Assembly: GCA_051006215.1 (NCBI GenBank)
Contig: JBPCIO010000024.1
Location: 1-9,282, forward strand
DNA from: CF-72 sp051006215
GTDB taxonomy: Bacteria > Chloroflexota > UBA6077 > CF-72
DNA: 9,282 bases
Reading direction: 5' to 3'
Shown: positions 6,836 to 9,282 of the stretch, piece by piece
How positions within the stretch are numbered: position 1 is the first letter of the stretch
Layout: the number at the start of each line of letters is the position of its first letter
Notes under the pieces: model-generated
What the model was told of the DNA's origin: nothing
Seen by the model: only the letters and a program-made list of their open reading frames with translations
Database searches by the model: none
Translations under genes and position numbers: made by a program

Positions 6836-8733
6836 ATGAGCCCACCCGAGACGGTCTTCGGCCAGCGCCTGCGGGAACTACGCCTACGTGCCGGTCTGAG
6901 TCAGGAAGCGCTGGCCGATCGCGCCGGGCTGTCGTCCAAGGCAATCGCCGCGCTCGAGAGCGGCGCACGTCGCTCACCCTACCCCCGGACGCTCGGGGTG
7001 CTGGCCAATGCGCTCGATATATCAGCGGAGGAGCGCGATTTGCTGGTCCAGACAGCGGGCCGTGCCAACCGCTCGACCGGCCAGGCACCGACCTCCAGCC
7101 CATCCAGGACGGCGCTTCACCTCGTCAGGTTGCCTGTGCCACCAACACCGCTCATCGGGCGCGAAGAGGATCTGGCGCGCGCCTGCAAGCTGCTGCACCA
7201 ATCGCGCTCGATCGCCCGGCTGCTCACGCTGATGGGGCCAGGCGGCGTGGGCAAGACGCGTCTGTGCATAGCTGTGGCCGCAGCGGTCGCCGGTGAGTAC
7301 GGCGACGGAGTGATCTTCGTCGATCTGGCGACGTTGCGCGACCACCGACTGGTGCCGGCGACGATCGCGCGCGCTCTGGAGCTGCGCGAATCAGGCGGCC
7401 ACAGCGCGCGCGAGCTCATCCTGAACTGCCTGCGTGAGCGTCAAGTCCTGCTGCTCCTGGACAATTTCGAGCACCTGCCCGAGGCGGCGCCGTTGGTGGC
7501 CGAGCTTCTGGCTAGCTGCCCCGGGCTCAACCTGCTGGTCACCAGCCGGGCCGCCTTGCGCCTCCGGGGCGAACGGCGATTCGTGGTCGCGCCGCTCGCT
7601 GCTGTTGAGCGCGACGAGCCGGTCGAAGCGATCGGCGCGTCAGCGGCGGTGCGGTTGTTCGTCGAGCGCGCCCAGGCAGTGCAGCCCGACTTCGAGCTCG
7701 CCGAGGGAAGCGCCCGCGATGTGGCACGCATTGTTCGGCGCCTTGATGGTTTGCCGCTCGCCATTGAGCTGGCCGCCGCGCGGATGGACCTGCTCTCACC
7801 GCGGAGTTACTGCGCCGCCTCGATCAACGCCTGGCCGGATTGACCAATGGTGCAGTCGATCTTCCTGAGCGTCAGCAGGCGCTCCGGACGACGCTGACGT
7901 GGAGCTACGACTTGCTGGACCTGCCCGCGCAGACGCTCTTCCGCCGTCTGGGGATCTTCGCCGGGGGTTGGACGGTCGAGGCAGCAGAGGCGATCTGCGC
8001 TGATTCGCAGCTTCCGGCGACCAGCGTGCTCCATGCACTGGGCCGGTTAATGGGCAGCAGCCTGGTTCAACGTTTTCCCGAGCCTTTTCCGGGCGGTTGC
8101 CGAGCCACAGCACCGTCCGGATCGGGTTGGCCGCAGCCCAAGCAGGACCAGCGCTTCGGCCTGCTCGAGACCATCCGCGAGTACGCAGTCGAACGCTTGC
8201 GCGATACAGATGAGCTGCCATCCCTCGCTGAGCGTCATGCAGCGTGGTATACGGAGCTGGCCGATCGAGCCCCGGTTGACCTGGTCGGGTCGGACACTGC
8301 ACAGTGGTACGTACAGCTGGACGCCGAAACGGCCAATCTGCGGTCTGCGCTTGACTGCCGGACTCCGGAACGCATCGTCGGGGGAGCCGGAGCTCCGTCT
8401 TGCAACGACCCTGGCCCATCTCTGGCGGAGTCGCGGCCGGTTCTGGGATGCCGATGCGGCGCTGGAGGCAGTCCTGAGTCGAACCAGCACGACTCGGTCA
8501 ACTCTCCGCGTGCGCGCTCTGACCATGCTTGGGCACCTAAAAATGCTTCACGCTGAGATCGGACCCGCCCAGCAGCTTGGACACGAGGCACTGGTGTTGG
8601 CTGAATCGCTGGGCGACGTCCGCTGGATCGCGTACGCCGAGCGGTACCTGGGATTCACGCTCATGAGCAGCGGCGCTGACGGAGCGCGCGAACTGCTTGA
8701 AGCGGCCGTCGCCACCGCGCGACGGGTCAGCGA
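6836..8733 (+). CDS. XRE-HTH/STAND (NB-ARC) ATPase regulator, frameshifted twice and 3'-truncated
   Basis: Role: probable DNA-binding ATP-dependent switch in the cytosol. Seen from ATG 6836: XRE helix-turn-helix at residues 8-62 (FGQRLRELRLRAGLSQEALA, KAIAALESG), Walker A GPGGVGKT at 134-141, Walker B VLLLLDNFEHL at 204-214, TSR at 236-238, GLPLAIELAAARM at 305-317, then LPERQQALRTTLTWSYDLL, FGLLETIREYAVERL and TPR-like helices to about 8733. The frame changes at about 7800 (one G lost: ACCGCGGAG for ACCGGCGGAG) and again at G5 8380-8384 (one G too many). After about 8733 family resemblance stops and the frame runs antisense through the rph piece to 8980. Start: ATG 6836 places the HTH at the usual distance; ATG 6812 is also open. 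Neither has a strong ribosome site. Divergent from the exported-protein gene, which may be its target. Ligand unknown. Confidence 0.8.
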
Positions 8734-9282
8734 CCCCGCGAGTTTGGGCAGCTCGTCCAGGAAGTCCTCGTCCTCGACGTGCTGCAGTCGAAGAAAGGCG
8801 ACCACGTCCGGATGCCGGCGGATCACATCCGCCACGTCCAGCAGCGCCAGTCCCATTTCCGAGGTGACGTTGTTGAGTACGGACTGCGTGAGCGTGTCGG
8901 CCCCGTTCTTCTCGCCCAACCACGCCTGCAGCTGGTCGTTGAGCCACCAGGCGGCCTCCATCGCCGACATGAACACCTGATGGCTTCGCGGATCGAACAA
9001 GATCCGCTTCAGCTCCAGGAGGTCCGCCAGGATAAAGTCAAGGAGCGCCGATCCGGACTTGGTTCGGATGTCGCGCCTCACGGCGGCGATGGAGGCCTGG
9101 CTGCGCCCGATCAGCTCGGTGACGATGGCCGGATCGGTGTCGAGCGGGCTTGGCGCGCCGCCAGCTGGCGCCGGGCCGGGACCCTGGTCCGGGAGTGATC
9201 GGATGAAGTGGCCGCGGTCGAGGATGGTCTGCAGCGCGTCCCCGATCAGTGGATCGCCCCTGCCCATGACCGCCAGCAGGCC
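8734..9282 (-). CDS. rph: Internal fragment of a rifamycin-inactivating phosphotransferase (PEP-synthase-like)
   Basis: Role of the family: uses ATP to phosphorylate rifamycins, producing resistance; relatives include PEP synthase. Seen: the frame is open from the right edge (GLLAVMGRGDPLIG) with recognisable segments ILFDPRSHQVFM, WWLNDQLQAWLGEKN, NNVTSEMGLALLDVADVI and HVEDEDFLDELPKLAG. These closely recall the central, substrate-binding part of rifamycin phosphotransferases; the ATP-binding N-terminal domain is outside the window. The resemblance ends at about 8734, where the protein should continue for several hundred residues to the phosphohistidine domain. Instead the frame runs antisense through the STAND gene to TGA 8548. 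The gene as shown therefore lacks its 3' part. The in-window ATG 9267 is internal, not a start. A related PEP-utilising enzyme is the main alternative. Confidence 0.75.

Overview
The window is GC-rich bacterial DNA that looks like an accessory region of a soil-type Chloroflexota genome (inference). Supports for that are two signal-transduction STAND (NB-ARC) ATPases of the kind abundant there, an exported protein with the Pro/Thr linker typical of secreted proteins in that phylum, a rifamycin phosphotransferase-like fragment and a DHA2 drug exporter. A high-GC actinobacterium cannot be excluded. No rRNA, tRNA, CRISPR array or insertion sequence was seen.

Layout, left to right: (1) minus strand 1-788, the N-terminal 262 residues of a STAND ATPase regulator running off the left edge; (2) 789-1357, no secure gene, a small minus-strand open frame and a perfect 19-bp dyad; (3) plus strand 1358-2037, a GNAT acetyltransferase split by one frameshift; (4) minus strand 2291-3823, an intact 14-TM DHA2-type drug:H+ antiporter; (5) about 3824-4850, a gene-poor stretch holding the decayed remains of an M20 amidohydrolase on the minus strand; (6) minus strand 4851-6605, a predicted exported protein of about 584 residues that I do not recognise, readable only after joining three frames; (7) plus strand 6836 to about 8733, an XRE-HTH + NB-ARC + TPR-like regulator, divergent from (6), also in three frames; (8) minus strand about 8734-9282, an internal piece of a rifamycin-inactivating phosphotransferase, meeting (7) tail to tail where both genes lose their 3' ends.

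The intact exporter, the acetyltransferase and the rph fragment together suggest a drug-exposure or xenobiotic-response neighbourhood, with the STAND proteins as probable sensors or regulators; this link is inferred from proximity only. The exported protein with its divergent XRE-STAND partner is the best candidate for something undescribed.

Main caution: single-base frame changes, mostly at short homopolymers, occur in four loci, while the exporter, the left STAND piece and the rph piece are clean. Either the sequence carries uncorrected indel errors, or this is a decaying region. The 8.73-kb junction could likewise be a real rearrangement or an assembly chimera.
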